DNA from: Nitrospirota bacterium
GTDB lineage: Bacteria > Nitrospirota > Thermodesulfovibrionia > Thermodesulfovibrionales > JdFR-88
NCBI GenBank assembly: GCA_021789555.1
Contig: JAJYJK010000015.1
Span: 1-50,007, forward strand
Direction of reading: 5' to 3'
Length of the DNA: 50,007 nt
Shown in pieces: positions 17,993-26,125 of this stretch. The position numbers and the translations under genes are program-made. Below the pieces are notes generated by a model. It saw only the letters and a list, made by a program, of their open reading frames with translations, had not been told where the DNA came from and made no database searches. The stretch's first letter is position 1, and each line of letters starts with the position of its first letter.

Positions 17993-20092
17993 GTGCAGTC
18001 GTCAAGAATCAAAACCACCAAAAAAACCAAATTAGGAAGTCACTTGCCTGCCCATGCGGGATACAAGCTGACTCTATTATTAACCCTTACGGTCCTGTCG
18101 CTGCTTATCGCGGCGGGGGGCGCGTTCGCGGCCCCATACTATGTATCGCCCGGCGGGTCGGACTCCGCCGCCGGGACAAGCTCGTCGCCCTGGGGGACAT
18201 TCTCGCACGCAATGGCGGTCATCAAAGCGGGCGACACCCTGTACCTCGAAGACGGCACATATAGCCAGCAACTCAATATCGGTGTATCTGGCACGAGCAG
18301 CGCATATGTGACGGTGAAGGCGCTTAATGACGGCGGCGCCACCGTGAGCACCACCTATCCCACGAGTCCGCTTTTGATAGGCAACCGGTCATATATCGAG
18401 GTGGACGGCATAAATTTCAGCAACAGCGGCGTATATGACAGCAACACATATTGCGCCACTGATGGTGTCGGCTACAACAACGTAAACGGCATAAATATCT
18501 ACGGGGCGGACCACATAATACTCCGAAGGGACATAGCCAGCGGCTCATCGGGCTGCAACTCCGCGGTGATCGGTCTTGCGGGGGTGAGCAACAGCCTGCT
18601 TGAGGACTGCGCCGGGGCGGGGCAGGGCAGGGTGGTGCTCAATATGAACAGTTGCAGCAACGTCACCATAAGGCGCTGCTGGCTGGACTGGACCGGCCCG
18701 AGCACGGGCGGCGGCGACGTCGCCAACATAACCCAGGTCTACGACTCCTCCAATATACTGATGGAAAACAACATCGGGGTGAACTACACGGGGGAGAGCA
18801 TCGAATTCTTTAACACATGGGCGCATTACGGCTCGATAAGCGGCAACGGCTTTTACGGCAACGTCGCAATCAACAAGACAAGCACGGCGGCGGGCGGGAT
18901 GTTCATGGACTCGGCCGAATGCGGCGAGTCGGTAAGCGGCACCGTGTTTTCAAACAACGTGGCGATAGTGCTTGGCGGCGGCCAGGCCGCGATGGAAATG
19001 AATGCCGCTCCGAATGACGGCACCGTGTTTTCAAACAATACATTTGTCTCCCCGAACAACTCCGGGGGCGGCCTGTTGCTGTCTTACAGGTCGTCCTGTC
19101 CCGGACAGAGCGCCGCGGTGGCCGACGTCTCGAGCAATTCATTTCTGGGCACCTGGAGCGGGATTTCAGGCGACAGCGGCGTCTCCAATTACGTGAAGGC
19201 GCACGACTACAACAACTATTATGATATGTACGGGGGCTCGCCGCTGTATGCCACCCAGTACATAAACCCCCCGAACATGACGGCCAACGAGGCCCAGATG
19301 AACCCGGGTTATCCCACCTCGACCTACGGTTACGGGGCCTATCTGATGGCCCCGTCGGCCCTGAAAGGCAAAGGGGCCAGCGGCTCCGACATCGGGGCCG
19401 ATGTCATATACGAATACGTAAACGGCAGTCTGACCGCAACGCCGCTCTGGCCGTGGCCCATGGAGGGCCGGATAGTCGCCGAATTCGGCGTCAGCCCCAC
19501 CTATGCCGATGATGGCAATGGACACACCGGCGGTATCTGGACGACATTGAATGGGATACCCACCCGTACAGGGGATTCTTCTTCCGGCTCCTCGATGCTG
19601 GCCCCGCCCGTGCCCGTATCGCCGACAAACGGCGCAACTACCGGCACGACGGTGACATTCGAGTGGAAGGCCCCCAATAACAACGGCCTTCACTATATGC
19701 TGCAGCTAAGCAAAAACGGACAGTTTACGGACAGCACAAACATAACGGTGGCATCGGCCTCGACCTCGGCCAAAAACAACACTTACGCGGGCCTGGCCAG
19801 CATTTTCCTCTTCGGGATAGTCTTTTCAAGCGGGTTTGGCGGAAGGAAAAAGCTCCTCCTGCTTCTGGCGGCTATCGCCTTGTCCGCGATGTTCCTTGCA
19901 TCCTGCGGCGGGGGAGGGGGCGGTTCCTCATCGCCGGCCGGTTCGGCCGGAGCATCGACCGGCGCGGCCGGTGTGGCCTCTTACACCGTCTCGGGCCTTA
20001 CCGACAACACAACGTACTACTGGAAGGTAATCGCGGCCGACAATACCGGTCAGCAGGCCGCAAGCCCGGCAAGCAGTTTTGTTACCAATTAA
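17993..20092 (+). CDS. Secreted right-handed beta-helix protein with an Fn3 domain split by a membrane/lipobox cassette
   Basis: GTG 17993 is preceded by GGAGGTG. An n-region of about 26 residues leads to a signal peptide ending AAGGAFA|AP. Residues about 50-500 form a parallel beta-helix: APYYVSPGGSDSAAGTSSSPW, AGDTLYLEDGTY and many N-rich turns, ending GADVIYEYVNG and LWPWPMEGRI. An Fn3 domain starts near 533 (PVSPTNGATTGTTVTFEWKA, LHYMLQLSKNGQF) and finishes at the C-terminus (YTVSGLTDNTTYYWKVIAAD, ASSFVTN). Between these halves, residues 600-660 hold a hydrophobic stretch (IFLFGIVFSSGF, 604-615), GGRKK (616-620), a second hydrophobic helix, lipobox LASC with C638, six glycines and a Ser/Ala/Gly linker. 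The insert itself looks like a lipoprotein signal peptide. Beta-helix proteins of this type usually bind or cut polysaccharide; catalytic residues are not evident. Confidence 0.8.
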   Translation: MQSSRIKTTKKTKLGSHLPAHAGYKLTLLLTLTVLSLLIAAGGAFAAPYYVSPGGSDSAAGTSSSPWGTFSHAMAVIKAGDTLYLEDGTYSQQLNIGVSGTSSAYVTVKALNDGGATVSTTYPTSPLLIGNRSYIEVDGINFSNSGVYDSNTYCATDGVGYNNVNGINIYGADHIILRRDIASGSSGCNSAVIGLAGVSNSLLEDCAGAGQGRVVLNMNSCSNVTIRRCWLDWTGPSTGGGDVANITQVYDSSNILMENNIGVNYTGESIEFFNTWAHYGSISGNGFYGNVAINKTSTAAGGMFMDSAECGESVSGTVFSNNVAIVLGGGQAAMEMNAAPNDGTVFSNNTFVSPNNSGGGLLLSYRSSCPGQSAAVADVSSNSFLGTWSGISGDSGVSNYVKAHDYNNYYDMYGGSPLYATQYINPPNMTANEAQMNPGYPTSTYGYGAYLMAPSALKGKGASGSDIGADVIYEYVNGSLTATPLWPWPMEGRIVAEFGVSPTYADDGNGHTGGIWTTLNGIPTRTGDSSSGSSMLAPPVPVSPTNGATTGTTVTFEWKAPNNNGLHYMLQLSKNGQFTDSTNITVASASTSAKNNTYAGLASIFLFGIVFSSGFGGRKKLLLLLAAIALSAMFLASCGGGGGGSSSPAGSAGASTGAAGVASYTVSGLTDNTTYYWKVIAADNTGQQAASPASSFVTN

Positions 20093-20110
20093 GCCTGTAA
20101 AGATGGGTGA

Positions 20111-20147
20111 AACAGGGGGCGGCCCTTTTGAAGCCCCCCCTGTTTAT
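20111..20147 (+). terminator. Terminator of the beta-helix gene
   Basis: AACAGGGGGC with GGC pairs with GCC plus CCCCCTGTT across an eight-base loop, with one bulge, followed by a short TTTATT tract. It lies 19 bases after the stop codon. Confidence 0.75.
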
Positions 20148-20202
20148 TATGCGCACAGGGCAATTTTTCCCCGGATTTCCGCCCGCGCACTCGCAAAAAA
20201 CC

Positions 20203-20236
20203 TTGACAAACCGGTTTTCCGGGTATTTATTATAAA
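20203..20236 (+). promoter_or_regulatory. Promoter of the CRP-family gene, very short or no leader
   Basis: TTGACA is at 20203-20208. The -10 is TATTAT at 20228-20233 (spacer 19) or TATAAA at 20231-20236 (spacer 22). The GTG start at 20242 follows by 8 or 5 bases, with no Shine-Dalgarno. Confidence 0.6.
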
Positions 20237-20241
20237 GTAGC

Positions 20242-20925
20242 GTGGATTATCTCCAGCTAAGAAAGATAGATTTATTTTCCTCCCTTTCCGACGAGGATAT
20301 CTCGCAGATCAGCGGCAGTTTTTCGCTGAAGAAATTCAGGAAAAACGAGGTGATCCTGCAGGAGCAGGACACCAATGAGTTCATGTACATGATACTCTCC
20401 GGCAAGGTCAAGGTCGTGCAGATAACCGAGGACGGCAAGGAGACGATAATCGCCTTCCATAAATCGGGCGATTTTTTCGGGGAGATGTCCCTCATAGACG
20501 GCAAGACCGCTCCGGCCACGGTGGCCGCCATCGAGAACTCAAATGTCGCCATCATCTCCAAAAAGGATTTTTACTCTCTCCTCTTCGTCCAGAATAAATT
20601 TATCGTCCAGCTCCTGAGGATTCTGTGCTCCCGGCTCCGGGAGGCATATGAGAGGATACAGATACTCAGTTTCAACAACGCCGCCCAGAGGATAAAGATG
20701 CTCTTCATCATGCTGGCCAACATGTACGGCAAGGAAGAGGAAAAGGGGATAAGGCTCGATATCAAGCTGACCCATCAGAACATGGCCGATATGACCGGCA
20801 TTGCGCGTGAGACCGTGACAAGATTGATCAACAGGGCGCAAAAGGACAACGATATCTTCTTTGAAGGGAAGGTCATCTACCTGAACCCGGAATATATCAG
20901 GAAGGATTTCGAGATTAAACGCTAG
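20242..20925 (+). CDS. CRP/FNR-family transcription regulator
   Basis: The 227-residue protein has an N-terminal cyclic-nucleotide-binding beta-roll (about 10-120, with GDFFGEMSLIDGKTAPATVAA), a long dimer helix (about 125-150) and a C-terminal winged helix. The roll motif resembles the CRP phosphate-binding cassette, but the exact cAMP contacts are not all certain. There is no FNR-type N-terminal cysteine cluster. The recognition helix GIARETVTRLINR has the same R-E-x-x-x-R spacing as E. coli CRP RETVGR, so it should prefer TGTGA-N6-TCACA sites. One such site lies in this window at 28793-28808. The start is GTG 20242. Confidence 0.88.
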   Translation: MDYLQLRKIDLFSSLSDEDISQISGSFSLKKFRKNEVILQEQDTNEFMYMILSGKVKVVQITEDGKETIIAFHKSGDFFGEMSLIDGKTAPATVAAIENSNVAIISKKDFYSLLFVQNKFIVQLLRILCSRLREAYERIQILSFNNAAQRIKMLFIMLANMYGKEEEKGIRLDIKLTHQNMADMTGIARETVTRLINRAQKDNDIFFEGKVIYLNPEYIRKDFEIKR

Positions 20926-21127
20926 ACGACAGGCCGCCCCGCCCGTCTGCGTTTATGCCCCGCTTCCATATCAGCAGCCAAAAAAAATCCCCTTCGGGCC
21001 TCTTCAAACCGGCGGGTCCCGGCTTTTTGGCCATCTGGGAGGTCCCGTATTACCGCCGGACGCCTGCCGGGGAGGGGGTATGCGCGGCGGGCCGGGAAAT
21101 ATTATAAAATATGGTCACGGGTCCCGG

Positions 21128-21157
21128 TTGACAGAACCCGCTTCATGCCTTTATCAT
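21128..21157 (+). promoter_or_regulatory. Promoter of yceD-rpmF-plsX-fabH
   Basis: TTGACA (21128-21133) and TATCAT (21152-21157) are 18 bases apart, nearly the same as the clpC promoter. The 200 bases before it (20926-21127) hold GC-rich inverted segments but no gene I can support. Confidence 0.7.
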
Positions 21158-21184
21158 GTAAGATTAAATAGGAAGGTCGGCTTT

Positions 21185-21697
21185 ATGAAGATAAAGGTTT
21201 CAGAAATACCGGAAGAGGGGCTGGACGTGGATGAAAACGTCTCCCTCAGGATTAACGAACACGAAACGCCCGCCAGACTGGAAATCCACGTGGACAAGAC
21301 GGGCTCCGAGGTCGTGGTGAGAGGCAATATATCGGCAAGGATGGAGCTTGCCTGCAGCCGCTGCCTGCGGGAGTTCAGCCGCGAGGTCTCCGCGCCTCTT
21401 GACCTTGTGTACCGTCCCGTGGAAGAGATCGCCGGGGAGTCCCCGGAGCTGGCGACGGAAGAGCTTGACACCGGTTTCTACAGGGCCGATGAACTCGACA
21501 CCGACGTGATAGCGGCCGAGCAGTTGATACTCTCCATGCCAATAAAAGTGCTCTGCGGCGACGCCTGCAAAGGCATATGCCCCGGATGCGGCAGGGACCT
21601 TAACGTGGAGGGCTGCGTCTGTCCCGCGGGGAAAGACCCCGCAAATTCAAAAGGCCAGGAATTAAAGGGATATTTTAATAAAGACGTGAAAAACTAG
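21185..21697 (+). CDS. yceD: DUF177 family protein (YceD)
   Basis: The 170-residue protein has the conserved CSRCLREF motif and a zinc-ribbon-like C-terminus (CGDACKGICPGCGRDLN then CVC). YceD proteins sit upstream of rpmF in most bacteria and have been linked to 23S rRNA or L32 accumulation. I chose ATG 21185, with AGGAAGG ten bases upstream. The longer frame covers promoter sequence. It is first in yceD-rpmF-plsX-fabH. Confidence 0.93.
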   Translation: MKIKVSEIPEEGLDVDENVSLRINEHETPARLEIHVDKTGSEVVVRGNISARMELACSRCLREFSREVSAPLDLVYRPVEEIAGESPELATEELDTGFYRADELDTDVIAAEQLILSMPIKVLCGDACKGICPGCGRDLNVEGCVCPAGKDPANSKGQELKGYFNKDVKN

Positions 21698-21726
21698 CAA
21701 AACGCACGTATCGGAAAGGAGCGGAA

Positions 21727-21915
21727 ATGGCTAATCCAACGCACAGGCACACGAGGAGCCGGAGGGACAAACGCAGGGCCAACTGGAAAGGCGAGGCCCC
21801 GACCCTGGTGGCCTGCCCGGAATGCAGCGAGCCCAGGATGCCCCACAGGGTCTGCCCGAGCTGCGGCACTTACAACAAGCGGAAGGTCCTCGATATAGTC
21901 GAAAAAGAGGGATGA
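21727..21915 (+). CDS. rpmF: 50S ribosomal protein L32
   Basis: This 62-residue zinc-ribbon ribosomal protein reads ANPTHRHTRSRRDKRRANW, then CPECSEPRMPHRVCPSCG with the two CxxC zinc pairs intact, then GTYNKRKV. It starts at ATG 21727 after AAAGGAG. Its stop overlaps plsX as ATGA, linking ribosome supply to phospholipid synthesis genes as in many bacteria. Confidence 0.98.
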   Translation: MANPTHRHTRSRRDKRRANWKGEAPTLVACPECSEPRMPHRVCPSCGTYNKRKVLDIVEKEG

Positions 21916-22940
21916 TAATCGCTTTGGACGCAATGGGCGGGGACCACGCGCCCTCGGCGATAGTCGAGGGCGCGGTCGAGGCCCTGAATGAATACGGGGA
22001 CATGGAAATCGTGCTCGTAGGGGATGAGCGCGCGGTGGCCGATGAGCTTCGGGACAAGAGCTTCCCTCCCCTCAGGGTGAGGATAGTGCACGCCCCCGAG
22101 GCGATCGCAATGGGGGAGCCCCCGCTGTCGGCGATAAGGAAAAAGAAAAATTCCTCCATCCGGCGGGCGGTGGACCTCGTCAAGGCGGGAGAGGCCGATG
22201 CCGTTGTTAGCGCCGGCCACTCCGGCGCCATGATGGCGCTTGCCCTCATAGTGCTCGGGGCCTCTGCCGGCGTGGAGCGGCCCGCGATAGCCACCATAAT
22301 GCCCACGTTCAAAAAACCTTTTATCCTCATAGACGCCGGGGCCAATGTCGACTGCAGCCCCTTAAACCTCCTCCAGTTCGCCCTCATGGGCAACGCCTAC
22401 GCTAAACATATACTGGGCAGGCCGGCCCCAAAGGTGGCCATCCTCTCCATCGGGGAGGAGGAGGGCAAGGGAAACGAGCTTACGAAGGAATCCTTCAAGC
22501 TCCTGCAGGCCGCCGACTTGAACTTCATCGGAAACGTCGAGGGCAAGGACATCTTTGCGGGGGAGGCCGACGTCGTGGTCTGCGACGGCTTTATCGGCAA
22601 TATAGTGCTGAAAACCAGCGAGGGGCTGGCCGAGGCGGTCATAAAGATGCTCAAACAGGAGATCGCCAGCCTTCCGACGGGGCGGCTTGGCTATCTCTTC
22701 ATAAAAAGCGCGCTGAAGGGTTTCAAGAAGAAGACCGACTACGCGGAGCAAGGCGGCTCGCCGCTTCTTGGGATAAACGGCACCTGCATCATCGGCCACG
22801 GCCGCTCCACCGCCAAGGCCATAAAAAACGCCATAAAAGTGGCGGACGAGTTTTCCAGGAAAAAGACGCACGAGATAATCCGGCAGGAGATAAACAGAAA
22901 CACCCTGCCCGTGAAAGGCAACACCCTTGCCGCTGGCTAG
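21912..22940 (+). CDS. plsX: Phosphate acyltransferase PlsX
   Basis: The 342-residue peripheral membrane enzyme makes acyl-phosphate from acyl-ACP for glycerolipid synthesis. Typical motifs are IIALDAMGGDHAP at the start, SAGHSGAMMALALIVLG, DAGANVDCSP and VCDGFIGNIVLKTSEG. The start is ATG 21912, overlapping the rpmF stop. An open frame extends further upstream through rpmF but is not conserved. It ends 14 bases inside fabH. Confidence 0.97.
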   Translation: MIIALDAMGGDHAPSAIVEGAVEALNEYGDMEIVLVGDERAVADELRDKSFPPLRVRIVHAPEAIAMGEPPLSAIRKKKNSSIRRAVDLVKAGEADAVVSAGHSGAMMALALIVLGASAGVERPAIATIMPTFKKPFILIDAGANVDCSPLNLLQFALMGNAYAKHILGRPAPKVAILSIGEEEGKGNELTKESFKLLQAADLNFIGNVEGKDIFAGEADVVVCDGFIGNIVLKTSEGLAEAVIKMLKQEIASLPTGRLGYLFIKSALKGFKKKTDYAEQGGSPLLGINGTCIIGHGRSTAKAIKNAIKVADEFSRKKTHEIIRQEINRNTLPVKGNTLAAG

Positions 22941-23910
22941 GATCAAGGCCACAGGCTCCTATGTCCCCCGAAAAAGGCTCACGAACCTCGATCTGGAAAA
23001 GATCGTCGATACGAGCGACGAGTGGATAACAGCGCGCACCGGCATCAAGGAAAGGCGCATTGCGGCCCCGGCGGAGGCCTGCTCCGACCTGGCCCTGAAG
23101 GCCGCAAGACGGGCGCTGAAGGCGGGGGGCGTCAAGGCCCTGGACCTGGATTTGATCATGGTGGCGACCGTCACGCCGGACACCTTCGTGCCCTCGGCCG
23201 CCTGTGTCCTGCAGAGCAAGCTTGGGGCGTCGAAGGCGGCCGCCTTCGACGTAAACGCGGCCTGCTCCGGCTTCATCTACGCCCTCTCGGTGGCGGATTC
23301 CTTCATCAAAAGCGGAAGGTGCGGCAATGTGCTCGTGGTGGGCGCTGAAGTCCTCTCCAGGGTCACAAACTGGCAGGACCGCTCGACCTGCGTGCTTTTC
23401 GGGGACGGGGCGGGGGCGGCCCTTGTTGGACAGGCGCCGGATGAGACAGGCGGGATCATCTCGGTGAACATTTATGCCGACGGGAACATGGGCGACCTGC
23501 TCATGATACCGGCCGGGGGCTCCAGGATGCCGGCTTCCCAGGACACCTTGAAAAACAATCTGCACTACCTTCAGATGAGCGGCAATGAGACCTTCAAGAT
23601 TGCCGTAAAGACGCTCGAGAGCCTTGTCAGAAACACACTTGAGGCCAGCGGCCTCACCCCCTCCGATATCTCGCTTTTCGTGCCCCATCAGGCCAACCTG
23701 AGGATAATAAGGGCGACCGCCGAGAGGCTTGGCATCCCGATGGACAGGGTAGCGGTCAATATCGACAGGCTCGGCAACACCTCGGCCGCCTCTATCCCCA
23801 TGGCCCTGGATGAGGCGGTAAGATCGGGCAGGGTGAAAAGCGGCGATTATGTCTTACTCGAGGCCTTCGGGGGAGGGCTCACCTGGGCCTCGGCCCTTCT
23901 TAGATGGTGA
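22927..23910 (+). CDS. fabH: Beta-ketoacyl-ACP synthase III FabH
   Basis: The 327-residue condensing enzyme starts fatty-acid chains from acetyl-CoA and malonyl-ACP. The triad is visible: C113 in NAACSGFIYAL, H254 in VPHQANLRI and N284 in LGNTSAASIP. DTSDEWITARTGIKERR is the usual N-terminal signature. The start is TTG 22927, overlapping plsX by 14 bases. The last 57 bases overlap, on the opposite strand, the 3' end of the kinase-like gene. fabD, fabG and acpP do not follow. Confidence 0.97.
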   Translation: MPLARIKATGSYVPRKRLTNLDLEKIVDTSDEWITARTGIKERRIAAPAEACSDLALKAARRALKAGGVKALDLDLIMVATVTPDTFVPSAACVLQSKLGASKAAAFDVNAACSGFIYALSVADSFIKSGRCGNVLVVGAEVLSRVTNWQDRSTCVLFGDGAGAALVGQAPDETGGIISVNIYADGNMGDLLMIPAGGSRMPASQDTLKNNLHYLQMSGNETFKIAVKTLESLVRNTLEASGLTPSDISLFVPHQANLRIIRATAERLGIPMDRVAVNIDRLGNTSAASIPMALDEAVRSGRVKSGDYVLLEAFGGGLTWASALLRW

Positions 23911-24972
23911 GGAGGCAAACTCGAGCCACCCGGCCGGGAAATAGGCCGTAAAGACCGAACCCTGCGGCGAACTCTCCACCTTTATCTCCCCGCCGTGCTC
24001 GTCCACAATCTGCTTTACAATGGGCAGGCCCGTGCCAAGCCGTCCCTTCGTGCTGTAGAAAAGGTCGAATATCTTTTGCCGGTCTTCCGGGTCTATGCCC
24101 GGGCCCCGGTCACTTATGGAGATGAATACCCGCCTCTCCGCAAGGCCCGTGCGGACGGCGACGTCGCTTCCCCTCGGGGAGACGTCCGCCGCGTTTCTAA
24201 GCAGATGGACGATGGCAATCCGTACCAGGTGACGGACGGCGTAGAAATAAAGCGGCCCGGGAAACAACTCGGGCGTTATGGAGACAGCGCTATCCTTCGA
24301 CTTGCCGTTGAAGGCGAGCAGCGTCTCCCTGACTATCGCGTTTAGGTCTTCGACCTTGAATAATTTCTGCTTGCTCTTTAATATGTCCTCGTATTCCCTT
24401 ACAATCAGGTCGAGCCGGCCTGAGGCCTCCCTGACGTCCATCAGCTTTTTTCGCACCGGCTCCGACAAATCCGGCGTATTGAAGAGCCTCAGCACGATGG
24501 CCCCTATGACGGAGGCGGGGTTTCTGACCCTGTCGGCCACCCGCAGGGCCATCAGGTTGAGGGAGCGCTCCGACGCCACGCCTTCCAGCTCGGCATTCAT
24601 GTTGGCAAGTTCCGCGTTCAGGTCCGAGAGCCTCTTTTTGTCCATCGACACCTCCTGATAGAGGTTGTTTACCGCGATGAAAAAGAGGCTGAGCCCGCCG
24701 GCCAGCACCAGGGCCAGCGTCTCCAGGCTGGCGCTGTAAGGCGCTATCGCGCTCCACAGGTTTTTTACCTCCTGCCCGCCCCGCAGGAGCGGATAGCTCA
24801 GGATGTGCTCCAGCGCCCAGGAAAAAACGAACATCGAGAGGAAAGACGTAAGCCAGACGAAATAGAGCCAGAAGATATTGTGCGGCTGCCTGCGCAGGAG
24901 TTTTATGGAAAGGCGCAGGCCGTCCGCCGTGAAGAAGACCGCAAGCGCGGCCCCTGCGATGTCGATAATCAA
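23854..24972 (-). CDS. Membrane histidine-kinase-like protein lacking the phosphoacceptor His
   Basis: The start is TTG 24972, overlapping the upstream stop (TTGA) with GGAGG seven bases before, giving 372 residues. Three membrane helices (about 4-22, 34-55, 83-101) precede a coiled coil (SMDKKRLSDLNAELANMNAELEG). Where HisKA kinases have H-E-x-R-N-P, this protein reads ADRVRNPASVIG: Asp147 and Arg148 replace His and Glu. The ATPase domain looks complete (HLLRNAADVS N-box, DRGPGIDPED, IFDLFYSTKG, GTGLPIVKQIVDEHGG). It may bind ATP without autophosphorylating on His. No response regulator is adjacent. It is last in the nfeD-slipin unit, so a membrane-stress role is an inference only. Confidence 0.75.
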   Translation of the reverse strand: MIIDIAGAALAVFFTADGLRLSIKLLRRQPHNIFWLYFVWLTSFLSMFVFSWALEHILSYPLLRGGQEVKNLWSAIAPYSASLETLALVLAGGLSLFFIAVNNLYQEVSMDKKRLSDLNAELANMNAELEGVASERSLNLMALRVADRVRNPASVIGAIVLRLFNTPDLSEPVRKKLMDVREASGRLDLIVREYEDILKSKQKLFKVEDLNAIVRETLLAFNGKSKDSAVSITPELFPGPLYFYAVRHLVRIAIVHLLRNAADVSPRGSDVAVRTGLAERRVFISISDRGPGIDPEDRQKIFDLFYSTKGRLGTGLPIVKQIVDEHGGEIKVESSPQGSVFTAYFPAGWLEFASSPSKKGRGPGEPSPEGLE

Positions 24973-25361
24973 TCCCGGTCCTCCAATTCGAGCGACTTCA
25001 AATGCCGCCTGATTCCAAGATACAGGAAAAAGGCCGAGGCCGCCAGGACGAGACTGCTCAGATTGTAAAGCAGCTGAAAGAATGAAAAAATGTCCCAGAT
25101 GATGAGGGCCAGCGCCGCGATGGCGATATAGAGCCATCCGCGCTCGCCCGTCAGTCTTTTCCCGAATATATAAAACAGGAAAACGGCGAGCGAGACCCCG
25201 AAGAAGACGTGCCCCATCTGATGCAGATAGAACCCGTAGGCGCCATGATGGTGGGCCATGGCGGCAGTCCAGGCCCCGGAGAGGCCCGTCTCCGACGGGC
25301 CGCCCGGGGCGGACATGGTTTGCCCGAAAACGGCAATCTCATCCCTTTTTTGCCATCTCAT
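24969..25361 (-). CDS. Small His-rich three-helix membrane protein
   Basis: I do not recognise this 130-residue protein. After a soluble N-terminus come [23 protein letters not shown], with six His close together, and three hydrophobic helices (about 48-67, 76-96, 98-116), then an acidic tail LELEDRD. The clustered His could bind metal or haem at the membrane face. It is translationally coupled to the kinase-like gene (TTGA overlap) and overlaps the end of the slipin gene by 23 bases, so the pair probably work as one sensor. The start is uncertain: ATG 25361 overlaps slipin, and ATG 25316 is an alternative without a good Shine-Dalgarno. Confidence 0.6.
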   Translation of the reverse strand: MRWQKRDEIAVFGQTMSAPGGPSETGLSGAWTAAMAHHHGAYGFYLHQMGHVFFGVSLAVFLFYIFGKRLTGERGWLYIAIAALALIIWDIFSFFQLLYNLSSLVLAASAFFLYLGIRRHLKSLELEDRD

Positions 25362-26109
25362 AAAATGGTTTCAGTATGTCTATCGGGAGGGGGAATATGG
25401 TCGTGGAGTTCTTTTCGGTCGCTATCTCGGCGAGGGTCTGCAGATACCTCAGCTGCAGGGTGATCGGGTTGCGGGACATGATGTCCGCGGCCTCGGAAAG
25501 CCTCTGCGACGCCTGGAATTCGCCCTCCGCGTTGATGACCTTTGCCCGCCTTTCCCTTTCCGCCTCGGCCTGCCTGGCGATTGCGCGGAGCATCTCCTGC
25601 GGGATGTCCACGTTTTTGACCTCGACGAGCGTCACTTTAATGCCCCAGGGCTCGGTCTGGGTATCTATCACCTTCTGCAGGGCGGCGTTAAGCTCTTCAC
25701 GCTTAGACAGCAGGTCGTCAAGCTGGCTCTGGCCCAGGTTGCTCCGGAGGCTCGTCTGGGCTATCTGGCTGGTTGCGTAATAGAAGTCCTCCACGTCAGT
25801 TATCGCCCTGATCGGGTCAACCACTCTGAAATAGACCACGGCGTTTACCTTCACGGTGATGTTGTCCCTTGTTATGACGTCCTGGGAGGGGACATCCATG
25901 GTGACCGTCCTCAGGCCGACGCGCACAAGCTTGTCGATAAGCGGCCATATGAGGACCAGGCCGGGGCCTTTGACGGGGATGACCCTTCCCAATCTGAATA
26001 CGACCCCGCGCTCATACTCCTTCAGTACCTTTATCGCAGCCGAAAGAAAATAGAGAACTGCAATTATGACGGCGATAAATCCTACAACCGATGATGTGAC
26101 CAAATCCAT
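25339..26109 (-). CDS. SPFH/stomatin-like protein (slipin)
   Basis: The 256-residue membrane-anchored protein has an N-terminal hydrophobic segment (about 5-28), then an SPFH domain: [51 protein letters not shown], and the oligomer helix [22 protein letters not shown]. Slipins form membrane microdomain cages and are substrates or partners of NfeD proteases. GAGGAGGT precedes ATG 26109, and nfeD lies 16 bases upstream, the standard pairing. Partner assignment is well supported; the physiological role is not shown. Confidence 0.93.
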   Translation of the reverse strand: MDLVTSSVVGFIAVIIAVLYFLSAAIKVLKEYERGVVFRLGRVIPVKGPGLVLIWPLIDKLVRVGLRTVTMDVPSQDVITRDNITVKVNAVVYFRVVDPIRAITDVEDFYYATSQIAQTSLRSNLGQSQLDDLLSKREELNAALQKVIDTQTEPWGIKVTLVEVKNVDIPQEMLRAIARQAEAERERRAKVINAEGEFQASQRLSEAADIMSRNPITLQLRYLQTLAEIATEKNSTTIFPLPIDILKPFYEMAKKG

Positions 26110-26125
26110 TGCCTACCTCCTCAAG

